Of a DNA stretch of 64,000 nt, positions 16,614-26,060 are shown in pieces. Each line of letters opens with the position of its first letter. The first letter of the stretch is position 1. Source of the DNA: SHVO01 sp050246995 (lineage in GTDB: Bacteria; Pseudomonadota; Alphaproteobacteria; Rhodospirillales; Rhodospirillaceae); assembly GCA_050246995.1 (NCBI GenBank), contig JBFWVA010000006.1, forward strand, positions 1 through 64,000. The letters are read 5' to 3'. Position numbers and translations under genes: made by a program. Under the pieces are notes generated by a model. The model saw nothing but the letters and a program-made list of their open reading frames with translations. It ran no database searches and was not told the DNA's origin.

Positions 16614-17726
16614 ATGAAATTTCGGTTCGGTGTAGCGCTCGCCTCGCTTGCCCCGCTCGCCTTCGGCGCCCTTGGCGCCGGGGACGCGTTTGCCGCGGAT
16701 CAAGCCAAGACAGCGGTCACCAACCGCACCATCGGCTACGTGATGACGCTGCGCGAGTGGTCGATCTACCGCACGCCCGGCGCCAAACAAGAGTGTCCGC
16801 ATGGCGTCAACGACGGCGAGCGCGAGCAATTCAAGATCCTGTATCCGGAAGACGGCGTTCAGCGCTCGGTGGTCGACACGCAGCTGAAGTGGGAAGGCGA
16901 GACGTGGCATCCGACCCTGACGCCGGAACCTTATGAATACCGGCAGGTCGAAGGAAAGATCAGCAAAGGGCTCAATCTCGACGGCAAGATCGGTCCCAAT
17001 GACTTCGTGAGTCCCGACGGCGAGAAGGGCATCGACAACCAGCTCTACCGGGCCATCGGATGCATCGCGGGTTACAACAATTCGCAGCCTTATATGACCT
17101 TCTTTGAAGGCAATGCCGCGCGGCGCAACAACTTCAACCGCATATTGATCGAGATCAGTGACGTGGACGATCTGACAACCGATCCGGACGTGACGGTCAC
17201 GACGTATCGCGGTCTCGACAATCTTCTCGCCGACGCATCGGGCAGCAACTTCCTGCCCGGCGGCACGCAGCGCGTCGACGCGCGCTTCGGCAAGGAGTTC
17301 ATCAGCACCTTCAAAGGCAAGATCGTCGACGGCACGCTGACCACCGAAGCCGCGGACTTGCGCCTGCCCCTGACCATCGCGTTCGATTCCACGGGCGTGC
17401 ACGTCATGAAAGGCGCGCGGTTTCAACTGAAGCTCACGGGCGATTATGCCCAAGGGTATATAGGCGGCTACGCGGACGCGTGGGCATGGTATCTGCAGAT
17501 GAACTCCGGCTGGTCCACCCACCACACGAACTATGGTCAGCTCTCCTCGCCGTCGCTGTGGCGTCTGTTCGCGAAACTCGCCGACGGGTACCCGGACGAG
17601 CAGGGCCGCAACACGGCCCTGTCCGCCGCGATCGACGTGCAATTCGCCCGCGCCTACATCGTGCATCCGGACAAACCGGTCGCCACCGACGTAGCCGCGC
17701 CCCGCGCGGATAAGACGGCACGCTAA
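16614..17726 (+). CDS. Exported protein of unknown function
   Basis: This encodes 370 residues from the ATG at 16614 (GGAG upstream; an in-frame start at 16572 is less likely). The N-terminus is a signal peptide ending near DAFAAD. The mature part is rich in beta-forming and acidic stretches and has few cysteines (ECPHG near 50 and GCIAG near 145). I recognise no family motif. It diverges from the secreted-repeat gene across a 182-bp gap and is followed by a strong hairpin. A shared periplasmic or cell-surface role with that neighbour is plausible but unproven. Confidence 0.85.
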   Translation: MKFRFGVALASLAPLAFGALGAGDAFAADQAKTAVTNRTIGYVMTLREWSIYRTPGAKQECPHGVNDGEREQFKILYPEDGVQRSVVDTQLKWEGETWHPTLTPEPYEYRQVEGKISKGLNLDGKIGPNDFVSPDGEKGIDNQLYRAIGCIAGYNNSQPYMTFFEGNAARRNNFNRILIEISDVDDLTTDPDVTVTTYRGLDNLLADASGSNFLPGGTQRVDARFGKEFISTFKGKIVDGTLTTEAADLRLPLTIAFDSTGVHVMKGARFQLKLTGDYAQGYIGGYADAWAWYLQMNSGWSTHHTNYGQLSSPSLWRLFAKLADGYPDEQGRNTALSAAIDVQFARAYIVHPDKPVATDVAAPRADKTAR

Positions 17727-17739
17727 ATAGGGTTGAAAC

Positions 17740-17770
17740 TTGATGCCGGCGCACCGCGCGCGGGCATCAA
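17740..17770. terminator. Strong hairpin after the exported-protein gene
   Basis: TTGATGCC at 17740-17747 and GGCATCAA at 17763-17770 are a perfect 8-bp inverted repeat with a GC-rich middle that can extend the stem. It follows the stop at 17726 by 13 bp. The outer TTGAT/ATCAA halves also recall an Fnr box, though the spacing is far too long. No T-run follows. Confidence 0.55.
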
Positions 17771-17827
17771 AGCGGAACTCTTTAAATTGTCAGCCGTTAG
17801 CCCGGGACTTCCTATTGGAGTTCGCCG

Positions 17828-18574
17828 GTGCCCAAACACGCGTTGCGCTTGCTAATCCGCAAGATCGAGACAATCGTCGCGCTGACGAATGACGAAATTG
17901 AAGCGCTGAACGAGCTTCCCGTCCGGATCGCGGACTATGCGAAGGGCGCCGTGCTGGTGCGGGAGGGCGATCGGCCGACACAATCCTTTACCGTCCTGTC
18001 GGGCGTCACTTGCATGTACAAACATTCCGCCGAGGGACGGCGCCAAATCCTCATTTTCCATTTCCCCGGGGATTTTCCGGATCTGCAGAGCCTGCATCTC
18101 AACGTCCTGGACATGAGCGTGAGCGCCATGTCGCGCGCGAAGGTCGCTTATTTCCAGCACCAGGACATCAGGCTGATTTACGCGCGGTTCCCCCGCCTCG
18201 GCGAGGCGCTGTGGCGCATGAGCCTGGTCGACGCCGCCATCTTGCGCGAGCGCATGCTGAATCTCGGCCAGCGCGCGGCCTATCCGCGCCTCGCGCACTT
18301 CTTCTGTGAAATGGTGGTGCGCACAAAGCTGGCCGATGAGGTGGAGGGGCCTGTCTTCCCCCTGCCCTTCACGCAGCAAGAGATCGGCGACGCGCTTGGG
18401 CTCAGCAACATTCACGTTAACCGCATCACGCAGGAGCTGCGTGAAGAAGGCTTGATCGAGACGAAACGCGGACGCCTCATCGTCATGAACTGGAAGAAAC
18501 TGCAGAAGGCGGCGGATTTCGACACGGGCTATCTGCATTTGACGCCAAGCCAAAAGCAACTTCTCGCGCATTGA
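17828..18574 (+). CDS. Crp/Fnr-family transcription regulator
   Basis: This encodes 248 residues from a GTG at 17828 with GGAG seven bases upstream. The N-terminal cyclic-nucleotide-type beta barrel covers about 30-130 (GAVLVREGDRP, the core FHFPGDFPDLQSL). The C-terminal winged helix covers about 185-225 (FTQQEIGDALGLSNIHVNRI). It lacks the N-terminal cysteine cluster of Fnr, so a direct [4Fe-4S] oxygen sensor is unlikely. The ligand is unknown. It lies downstream of the exported-protein gene behind the hairpin and may regulate that divergent pair (inference). Confidence 0.92.
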   Translation: MPKHALRLLIRKIETIVALTNDEIEALNELPVRIADYAKGAVLVREGDRPTQSFTVLSGVTCMYKHSAEGRRQILIFHFPGDFPDLQSLHLNVLDMSVSAMSRAKVAYFQHQDIRLIYARFPRLGEALWRMSLVDAAILRERMLNLGQRAAYPRLAHFFCEMVVRTKLADEVEGPVFPLPFTQQEIGDALGLSNIHVNRITQELREEGLIETKRGRLIVMNWKKLQKAADFDTGYLHLTPSQKQLLAH

Positions 18575-18584
18575 CCGAAGCCTG

Positions 18585-19046
18585 CTACTCGGTCTTCTTG
18601 AACATGTTGGCCGTGGGCGCGCTGTGAGCGACCATCTCGATCACGCGTCCCTCGCCATCAAGGGTGAAATGATCGATGGCGTTGCGCACGAACTCGCCCT
18701 TCGGATCGAGCACATAAACGCCGTCGGCGTCTTTACGCGAGCGCGCCCAAATCTCGAAATAGCATTCGGTTTTGCTGCCCACGAAGCCCTGCGGCCGCAC
18801 GACCAAGCCGGTGAGCTTGGCCGCTTCCACCGTATAGAATTGCTTAATCTCCGCCCCGCCGCGATAGACCTTGCCGGTTGGGGCATAGACAACTGCATTG
18901 TCCGCGAAGAGATCGGCGACGGCGGCAAATTCCCGCTTCTGGACGAGTTCTATGTACCGGCGGGATACGGAACAGGCGTCGCGCTCCTGCGCGGCGACAT
19001 TTCCCGACGCTAAAACCAGGATTCCAACGAGCGCGGCCCGGATCAT
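18585..19046 (-). CDS. Exported NTF2/SnoaL-like protein
   Basis: This encodes 153 residues from the ATG at 19046 (GGGGAGGG upstream). A signal peptide, RAALVGILVLASGNVAAQ, precedes a cone-fold pattern: RRYIELVQKREFAAVADLF, DNAVVYAPTGKVYRG and YFEIWARS. The function is unknown. It diverges from the M20 enzyme gene with only 49 bp between starts, so the promoters overlap. It converges on the Crp/Fnr gene with a 10-bp gap. Confidence 0.85.
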   Translation of the reverse strand: MIRAALVGILVLASGNVAAQERDACSVSRRYIELVQKREFAAVADLFADNAVVYAPTGKVYRGGAEIKQFYTVEAAKLTGLVVRPQGFVGSKTECYFEIWARSRKDADGVYVLDPKGEFVRNAIDHFTLDGEGRVIEMVAHSAPTANMFKKTE

Positions 19047-19095
19047 ACGTCCCTCCCCTGTTGGCGAGCCGGGAATACTAGCGCAGAATGGCGCC

Positions 19096-20328
19096 ATGCA
19101 GATCAAAATCGATCCGGCGCTGGTCGAGCGCTACATCATGGAACTGGGCGCCTACGGCGCGCATGGCCCCACCGGTGTGTGGCGCACCGTGTATTCTCCG
19201 GAATGGGTCGGCGCGACGAAACAGTTCGCCGCCTGGTGCGAAGACGCGGGACTCGCGGTGCGCCATGACGCCGTGGGCAATGTCTGGGGAGTGCTGAAGG
19301 GGTCGCAACCGGGCAAGTCCATCGTCTCGGGTTCGCATATCGATACGCAGCGGCCCGGCGGCCGTTACGACGGCGCATTGGGTCTGCTCTCGGCGCTCAT
19401 CGCCCTCAAAGCGCTGAAGGAACAGTTTGGCCGGCCGCGGAAGACCCTCGAAGCCGTCGCCTTCTGCGAGGAGGAGAGCAGCCGCTTTCCGACGACGAAT
19501 TTCTGGGGCTCCAGCGCGGTCACCGGCCAGATCCCGCCCGGCGCGGCGGAGAAAATGAAAGGGTACGCCGACGAGACCATGGCTGACGCCATGCGGAGCA
19601 TTGGCCTCGATCCCGACCGGATCGCGGACGCCAAGCGCGACGACATCGACACTTTCCTGGAGCTGCATGTCGAGCAAGGGCCGATCCTGGAGCACGGCGG
19701 CTATCAAGTCGCGGTGGTGGATGCGATCACAGGCCTGCGGCACTACCGGGTGAGCCTGAGCGGCGTGCAGAACCATGCCGGCGCGTTCCCTATGGATTTG
19801 CGTAAAGATCCCATGGCCGGCTTCGTCGAAATCGCCGCGGGTGTCATCGATACGGCGACCAGGATGGGCCGTCCTGCCGTCACCACCATCGGACGCGTGC
19901 TGCCAGAACCCAATTTCCCGGCCGTTGTCCCGGGCAAGGTGAACTTTGTCATCGACGCGCGGCACCCGGACCCGACGGCCCGGGACCTGCTGTACGCGAG
20001 CCATGAGAAACTGATGAAGGAGGTCGCCGCGCGCCGGGGCCTGCAGATCGAATGGGATGTGGCCGTCGACCACAAGCCGTGTCTGTCGGATCCGGGCCTC
20101 GTGAAAACGCTTCAGGATGCGGCCAAAGGACAGGGCATCAGCGCCTTCACCATGCCGAGCGGCGCGGGGCACGACTCACAGGAGATGTCGAAGATCGCGA
20201 AGGTGGCGATGGTGTTCGTGCGCAGCAAGGACGGACGCAGCCATACGATCGAGGAGTTCTCCTCGATTGAAGATATCGTCGCCGGCATCCGCGTTCTGGC
20301 CGCCGGAATGCACGCGCTGGCTTACTAA
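19096..20328 (+). CDS. M20 metallo-amidohydrolase (N-carbamoyl amino acid hydrolase / allantoate amidohydrolase type)
   Basis: This encodes a 410-residue cytoplasmic enzyme from the ATG at 19096; the frame is open upstream but reads the divergent gene. Metal-binding marks are the His in SGSHIDT (about 83), Asp in GRYDGALG, CEEESSRF, His in LELHVEQGP and His in SGAGHDSQ (about 358). The family hydrolyses N-carbamoyl-L-amino acids, allantoate or ureidoglycine. The neighbouring hydantoinase/oxoprolinase pair suggests ring opening followed by decarbamoylation of a hydantoin-like compound, though HyuAB here is convergent, not co-transcribed. The two stop codons overlap by 4 bp. Confidence 0.92.
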   Translation: MQIKIDPALVERYIMELGAYGAHGPTGVWRTVYSPEWVGATKQFAAWCEDAGLAVRHDAVGNVWGVLKGSQPGKSIVSGSHIDTQRPGGRYDGALGLLSALIALKALKEQFGRPRKTLEAVAFCEEESSRFPTTNFWGSSAVTGQIPPGAAEKMKGYADETMADAMRSIGLDPDRIADAKRDDIDTFLELHVEQGPILEHGGYQVAVVDAITGLRHYRVSLSGVQNHAGAFPMDLRKDPMAGFVEIAAGVIDTATRMGRPAVTTIGRVLPEPNFPAVVPGKVNFVIDARHPDPTARDLLYASHEKLMKEVAARRGLQIEWDVAVDHKPCLSDPGLVKTLQDAAKGQGISAFTMPSGAGHDSQEMSKIAKVAMVFVRSKDGRSHTIEEFSSIEDIVAGIRVLAAGMHALAY

Positions 20329-22109
20329 CGCGCCCGAAGTTTCGCGGTCGCCGCGGCGTCGACCTTACCGGCCGCGATCACCACGCCGTAGTGGCTGCGC
20401 GCGGTTTCCACCGTAATCAGGCCGTCGAGCACGTTGTCGAGCACCGCTTCGGCTCGGCGTTTGTAAGGATCGCCGTAACCGCCGCCTGACGGCCCATAGG
20501 TGACGATCCTGTCGCCGTTCTTGGCTTTTTGATACGGCTCCTTCGAAGGCAAAGTCGCGGACTTGCCCCGGCTTTCATGCTGAAGCGAGGCGGGCGTGCC
20601 GTCGGTGCCGCCGTCAAAACCCCAGGGGCTGTATTTAACGCCGTCCCCTTCGATCGAGAAACCGCCGTCGCTGAGATAGGTGAACTCGCGCACCGTGCCG
20701 ATGCCGCCCCGCCACTCGCCCGGCGCGACCACGTCTTCGCGCAGCTCGTAACGGTCCACGCGCAAAGGCAGATGGGATTCTATATCTTCAATCGGATTGT
20801 TGCGGGTGTTGGCATAAAGCGTATCGACGGCATCCATACCGTCCATGCCGTGGCGGCCGCCGTAGCTGCCCTCGAGAATTTCCATGTGGACCCAGGGTTG
20901 ATCGTTCACGGCGCCGGAAAAAGCAATGACGCGCAAGTTGCCGATACCGGCGCTGACCTGCCGCGGCACGGCTGGGGCCAGCGCCTTCATCACGGTGTCG
21001 GCCACGGCATTGCCGGGGCAGAACCGGGCGATGACCGGCGCGGGGAAGATCGGGTTCGCGAGGCAGCCCTTCGGCGCCACGATCTTAATGGGGCGTGTGA
21101 GGCCGCTGTTCTGCGGGATGTTGCCGTAGACGGCGCTGTCGAGAAGGATGGAGCGCACCGTCATCCAGATCGCGCAGTCGACCGTGCCCACGAGCGGCAT
21201 GTTGATGGGCCGATCGGAGACTTGCGGCGCGGTCCCGGCGAGATCGACCGTCATCTCCTCGCCGGCGATCGTGATGGTCGCGACGATCGGTAGATCACGG
21301 CGCGCGGGATCGGGATCGTCGATATAGCCGTCGATGAAGGTCGTGGCGTTGTAGGTGCCGTCGGGAATCGCGGCGATGGCGGCGCGCATCAGGCGTTCGG
21401 AATAATCCATCAAGTCTTCACAAGCGTTTTTGACGGTCGCCTGGCCGTAGCGCTTCACGAGATCGAGGAAGCGCTGCGCGCCAATTTGCGCGGCGGAGAT
21501 CTGCGCTTCCATGTCGCCGACAACGAGGTCGGAGATCCGGATATTGTCGCGCATGATATGCCAAACCATCTCATTGCGCTTACCTTGTTCGATAACCTTG
21601 ATCGCCTTGAACTGCAGGCCTTCGGCGTAGGTGTCGACCGCGTCGACGATGCCGCAGCTGCCCGGCGTATGGGCGCCGATATCGAGGTGATGCGCGGTGG
21701 TCATGGAAAAGCCGAGCAGCTCGTCTCCGTCGAACACCGGCACGGCAAAGCCGACGTCGGGGCCATGGGACGCGCCGCCGTACGGATCGTTGTGCATGAT
21801 GACGTCGCCGGGGCGGATGATCTCGCCGCGCGCTTTCAGACGCTCGAGGATGCCGCGGATGTAACCGGGGATCGGCCCCGACTGGAGCGGTGTGCTCATC
21901 TTGCATTCGCAGAGCTGCCGGCCTTCAGCGTCGGTCAGCGCCGCGCCGAAATCCTCGGACTCGCGGATGATGCTCGAATAACTCATGCGCATCAATTTGT
22001 GGCCCATCTCGATGGCGATATTCTCGAGCGCGCCCTGAATGACGGCGCCCGTAATGGCATCGACGCGGGTCGCGGGCAGACGGTGATTGGACTTGAGAAC
22101 CGTATCCAT
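20325..22109 (-). CDS. hyuB: Hydantoinase B / 5-oxoprolinase-type subunit
   Basis: This 594-residue subunit partners the ATP-dependent subunit encoded upstream. The ATG at 22109 sits in the stop of that gene (TGATG), with GGAGG six bases before it; a GTG one codon earlier is also open. Family blocks are SSIIRESEDFGAAL, HNDPYGGASHGPD, TTAHHLDIG and the glycine-rich GPSGGGYGDP tail. Such enzymes open hydantoin, N-methylhydantoin or 5-oxoproline rings or act on acetophenone-like substrates. The exact substrate cannot be told. It is cytoplasmic. Confidence 0.93.
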   Translation of the reverse strand: MDTVLKSNHRLPATRVDAITGAVIQGALENIAIEMGHKLMRMSYSSIIRESEDFGAALTDAEGRQLCECKMSTPLQSGPIPGYIRGILERLKARGEIIRPGDVIMHNDPYGGASHGPDVGFAVPVFDGDELLGFSMTTAHHLDIGAHTPGSCGIVDAVDTYAEGLQFKAIKVIEQGKRNEMVWHIMRDNIRISDLVVGDMEAQISAAQIGAQRFLDLVKRYGQATVKNACEDLMDYSERLMRAAIAAIPDGTYNATTFIDGYIDDPDPARRDLPIVATITIAGEEMTVDLAGTAPQVSDRPINMPLVGTVDCAIWMTVRSILLDSAVYGNIPQNSGLTRPIKIVAPKGCLANPIFPAPVIARFCPGNAVADTVMKALAPAVPRQVSAGIGNLRVIAFSGAVNDQPWVHMEILEGSYGGRHGMDGMDAVDTLYANTRNNPIEDIESHLPLRVDRYELREDVVAPGEWRGGIGTVREFTYLSDGGFSIEGDGVKYSPWGFDGGTDGTPASLQHESRGKSATLPSKEPYQKAKNGDRIVTYGPSGGGYGDPYKRRAEAVLDNVLDGLITVETARSHYGVVIAAGKVDAAATAKLRAR

Positions 22110-24193
22110 CACTTTCCTCCATTGCCCGTTTGGGCTCGGGTCAGAATGAGATTACCAATCTTATCGTTCGCGGCAATCCAGCCGGGCGGGACGACCGTGG
22201 TGCTATCTTTTTGCAGGACAATCGCGGGTCCTTGGAACGAGACCCCGACCGGCAACTGATCGCGCTGGTAGAACGCCGTCTCCAAGGGCTTCAATTCCGA
22301 GCCGACTCGGAAGACGCAATCCCCGGTGCGCAGGCGGGCCTTTTCCAGGCTGGCGCCCTTCGGCGCGGTAAGCGTCTTGATCTTCGGCATCGCGCCGGCG
22401 CCGCTGAGGCGGATATTCACGACCTCGATGCTATTGGCGCGGAAACAATGGCCGTACTCGCGCTGATGGGCTTCGTGGAAGCGGTCCCACACCAGGGCTA
22501 GGCTCTTTTCGTCGAGTTCCCCGTCCGGGAACGAGATCTTCAGTTCATATCCTTGGCCGACATAACGCAAATCGCCGTCACGCACGAAAGCCACATTATC
22601 AATATTGTCGGCGGCGAATTGCTTGCGAAGCTGATCCTCCATTGCGCGGAAATCGGCATTCATGCGCTTGAGATCAATCTTACCGCTGACCTGGAACTGC
22701 GTACGGATGGCGTCGTACTTGAGGTCGGTGGTGAGGAGGCCCATCGCCGAGGTGATTCCGGGATAAGGCGGCACGATGACTTCGGGAATCTCGAGCATCA
22801 TCGCGACCTCGGCGCCGTGCAGAGGCCCCGCGCCGCCGAAAGCGACAAGCGCAAACTCGCGCGGGTCGATCCCTTTCTGAACGGTGCGCGAACGTATGGC
22901 GTTCGCCATGTTGGAGTTGATGACGGTGAGAACGCCTTCGGCGGCTTCCATCTTGTCCATGCCGAGACTTTGCGCGAGGTCTTCGATCACACGGTGCGCA
23001 GGCGAAGCTTCCAGTTTCATCGAGCCGCCGAGAAACGCATTCACATCGAGACGGCCGAGCACGACGTTGGCGTCCGTAACGGTGGGGAGGTTGCCGCCCC
23101 GCCCGTAAGCGGCCGGGCCCGGCACCGCGCCGGCGCTGCGCGGTCCCACCCGGAACGCGCCGCCTTGGTCGATGTAGGCGATGGAACCGCCGCCCGCGCC
23201 GATGGTGTGGATGTCGATCATCGGCAACAAAAGCGGAAACCCCGCGATGGACGAGGAACGCGGATCGGTCTCGACAAAGCGGCCGTCGACGATGATGCCG
23301 ATATCCGCGCTCGTGCCGCCGATATCGAAGGTTATGAGTTTCGAGCGGCCACTGAGGCCGCCGATCCACGCGCCGCCGAGCACGCCCGCGGCGAGGCCGG
23401 AGAGCAACGTGATCACCGGTTTGTCGGCGACCATGGCGGGGGTCGCCACGCCGCCGTTGGACGCCATGATGCGCACATCCGCCTTCACATTCGCATCTTT
23501 CAACGCACCGCCCAGGCGCCGGATGTAGGTATCCATCTTCGGACCAATGAAGGCGCAAAGGCAGGCGGTGGTGAAGCGTTCAAACTCGCGGAACTGAGGA
23601 GAGACGGAGGACGACGCGGTGACGAAAACGCCGGGCATTTCTTCTTGCAGGATCTCCTTCGCGCGGTTCTCGTGCGCAGGATTGAGATATGAGAAGAGGA
23701 AGCAGACCGCGACCGCCTGCACGCCTTCGGCCTTTAGCTCCTTCGCCGCGCTGCGCACGGCCGCTTCGTCGAGCGGCTCGAGTTCAGCGCCCTGCGGCGG
23801 AACAAGGCGGCCCTTCACCACTTTGCGATGGCGGCGCTTCACCAGCGGCCGATTCTGCCAGGGCAATTCCTGCATGATGGAGTAATGCTCGACGCGCTGG
23901 TGGCGCGCGATATGAATGATGTCGCGGAACCCTTGATTGGTGACCATGCCGGTCTCCGCGCCCTTGTGCTCGAGGACGGCGTTGGTCGCGGTGGTCGTGC
24001 CGTGGAGTAGAAAAGTTATGGACGAAGGATCGGCCTTGGCGATCCCGCACAGCTCCAGCGTGCCCTGCACGATGGCGCGCGATGGATCATCCGGCGTCGT
24101 GGAGACTTTGTGGATGGCCAGATCACCCGACGCCATATCGCAATACACAAGGTCGGTGAAAGTCCCGCCCACATCGACGCCAATGATCCTCAT
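22109..24193 (-). CDS. hyuA: Hydantoinase A / 5-oxoprolinase-type ATPase subunit
   Basis: This 694-residue subunit has the family's two ATP-binding marks: DVGGTFTD at the N-terminus (about 7) and TFDIGGTSADIG (about 290). It also carries HGTTTATNAVLE and the AFGGAGPLHG block (about 460). It couples ATP hydrolysis to ring opening with HyuB. The gene starts 90 bp upstream of a divergent glycosyltransferase gene (24283), so both promoters lie in that gap. Confidence 0.93.
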   Translation of the reverse strand: MRIIGVDVGGTFTDLVYCDMASGDLAIHKVSTTPDDPSRAIVQGTLELCGIAKADPSSITFLLHGTTTATNAVLEHKGAETGMVTNQGFRDIIHIARHQRVEHYSIMQELPWQNRPLVKRRHRKVVKGRLVPPQGAELEPLDEAAVRSAAKELKAEGVQAVAVCFLFSYLNPAHENRAKEILQEEMPGVFVTASSSVSPQFREFERFTTACLCAFIGPKMDTYIRRLGGALKDANVKADVRIMASNGGVATPAMVADKPVITLLSGLAAGVLGGAWIGGLSGRSKLITFDIGGTSADIGIIVDGRFVETDPRSSSIAGFPLLLPMIDIHTIGAGGGSIAYIDQGGAFRVGPRSAGAVPGPAAYGRGGNLPTVTDANVVLGRLDVNAFLGGSMKLEASPAHRVIEDLAQSLGMDKMEAAEGVLTVINSNMANAIRSRTVQKGIDPREFALVAFGGAGPLHGAEVAMMLEIPEVIVPPYPGITSAMGLLTTDLKYDAIRTQFQVSGKIDLKRMNADFRAMEDQLRKQFAADNIDNVAFVRDGDLRYVGQGYELKISFPDGELDEKSLALVWDRFHEAHQREYGHCFRANSIEVVNIRLSGAGAMPKIKTLTAPKGASLEKARLRTGDCVFRVGSELKPLETAFYQRDQLPVGVSFQGPAIVLQKDSTTVVPPGWIAANDKIGNLILTRAQTGNGGK

Positions 24194-24282
24194 TGTACGT
24201 GCGCTCCCCCGAATGCGTTGGTAAAGACGATATCCCGCCGGAAATGCGGGCGTCGAGGCTGAAAAAAGCGATATAACGGGCC

Positions 24283-25986
24283 ATGGATACGACTGAACTC
24301 ATCAAAACGGCGCGCGAGATGCTGGCGCGCGAACAGGCGCAGCAAGCGCTCGATCTCATCGGCCCGTTGGTGCCCCGGGAACAGCGAAATATCGAGCTTT
24401 TGCGGGTCCTGGCCGAGACGCTGATGGACCTCGATCGGCCCGCCGACGCCACGGCCGTCTATCAGGGCATCCTTGGGATCGACCCGCAGCATGCCGAAGC
24501 CGCCGCCAAGGTACAGGAGGCCATCGCGGCGATGGAACTGCTCCTAAAGCTTGCCTCCAACGCCGACGATCTGCGGGCTTGGGACGAGGCGCGCGAGAAC
24601 TATGAGGCCGTGCTGCATCAATATCCGCTTGCGATTCTTGCGCTGACGCGTCTGCTCGCCATGGACGGCTTCGAGGGGCGTCTTGGCGACGCCGACCGGC
24701 ACGAACGTTTTTTGATTCGCGCCTTGAAGGCCATCGATCTCCTGACGATCCATCACAACAATCTGGCCATGATCGCCTATCAGGCGATCATGCGGCCGCT
24801 CACGCCCTCTGTTGAGAAATCCGTTACGACCGCCCTTAATACGCAGATCGCGGCGCTGGCCCAGGCCTTCGGCCCTCTGCCCACGGCCCTGCCAAAATCG
24901 ACGGGCCGACTTCGCGTCGGCTACCTCTCCAATAATTTCAGGGATCACCCTATTGGGCACGTGACCAGCGCGCTTTTCGCCGCGCATGACCGCGCCAAGG
25001 TCGAGGTCCATGTCTTTTACTACCCGGCCGGTGACGCTAACCCGTACACGGACCAGATCAAGGCCGGCGCCGAGCGCTTCCATATCGAACGCGAACCGGA
25101 TGCCATGCTGCGGGCGATCGCCCGCGAGAACGTCGACGTCCTCGTCTATCTCGACGGCTACATGACAACTTTTCTGATCCCGGTCATCGCGCGCCGGCCG
25201 GCGCCGATCCAGGTCTATTGGCTGGGTCACGCGGGAAGCTACGAGATCGACGGCATCGACTATCTCATAGCCGACGAAACCGTGATCCCCCACGGCGAGG
25301 AGGCGCTCTACCGCCCCAAGATCGTACGCCTGCCGGGAACCTACCACCCCGCCTCACCGCACATGGTCGGTACAGACATCTCGCGCGCCGACGCTGGGCT
25401 GCCAGAGCGGGGTTTCGTGTTCTGCGCGTTCAACAATCCGGAAAAGATCGACACGCCGACATTCGATTTGTGGATGCGCATCCTAAAACGCGTGCCGGAC
25501 AGCGTGCTTTGGCTTTCGATCACGCAGAGCCAGAGCATCGCGCAGAACCTCCGCAAGGAAGCCGAAGCCCGGGGAATCAAAGGCGAGCGCCTGATTTTCG
25601 CCGCACGCCTGCCGGACAAGGCCGTTCACCTCGCGCGCCACCGTCATGCGGGCCTATTTCTCGATACCCTGGGGCTCAACGCCTCGACCACCGCGCTTGA
25701 CGCCTTGTGGTCGGGCCTTCCCTTGATCACTGTTACAGGGCCACGCTTCGCATCCCGGATCGCCACGTCGTTCCTCAAGGCCTTGGACATGCCAGACCTC
25801 ATCTGCCGCAACGCGCAGGAATTCGAGGAGCGCGCGGTCATTCTGGCCACCACTCCAGCCGCACTCGCCGTCGCACGGGAGCGCCTCGCCGCCAATCTCA
25901 AATCGCAATCGCTGTTCCAGATCGAGGCGTTCTGCCGCAAACTGGAGACAGCGCTGATCGACATCGCGGCCAATCATCGCCGATAG
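24283..25986 (+). CDS. TPR plus SPINDLY/GT41-type glycosyltransferase
   Basis: This encodes 567 residues. About 1-130 form TPR-like helices (EQAQQALDLIGPLV, VYQGILGIDPQHAEA). From about 205 it is a GT41 (O-GlcNAc-transferase-like) catalytic region: LRVGYLSNNFRDHPIGH, YWLGHAGSYEIDGIDY, FCAFNNPEKID, and LFLDTLGLNASTTALDALWSGLP. This architecture is shared by FlmG of Caulobacter, which glycosylates flagellin. A flagellin gene lies 5.9 kb away, so flagellin modification is a fair hypothesis, but many such proteins have other or unknown targets. No signal peptide. Confidence 0.9.
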   Translation: MDTTELIKTAREMLAREQAQQALDLIGPLVPREQRNIELLRVLAETLMDLDRPADATAVYQGILGIDPQHAEAAAKVQEAIAAMELLLKLASNADDLRAWDEARENYEAVLHQYPLAILALTRLLAMDGFEGRLGDADRHERFLIRALKAIDLLTIHHNNLAMIAYQAIMRPLTPSVEKSVTTALNTQIAALAQAFGPLPTALPKSTGRLRVGYLSNNFRDHPIGHVTSALFAAHDRAKVEVHVFYYPAGDANPYTDQIKAGAERFHIEREPDAMLRAIARENVDVLVYLDGYMTTFLIPVIARRPAPIQVYWLGHAGSYEIDGIDYLIADETVIPHGEEALYRPKIVRLPGTYHPASPHMVGTDISRADAGLPERGFVFCAFNNPEKIDTPTFDLWMRILKRVPDSVLWLSITQSQSIAQNLRKEAEARGIKGERLIFAARLPDKAVHLARHRHAGLFLDTLGLNASTTALDALWSGLPLITVTGPRFASRIATSFLKALDMPDLICRNAQEFEERAVILATTPAALAVARERLAANLKSQSLFQIEAFCRKLETALIDIAANHRR

Positions 25987-26060
25987 ACCGGACAGGTAAA
26001 CGGACGTAATCTCCGCCCCACGGAGCCATCGCGTGAGCATCCGGGGAAATAGGTCGTTCC

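Noticed and set aside
25987..26060. Mg2+ riboswitch before corA
   Set aside because: The 74-bp leader is too short and only one small hairpin is present.
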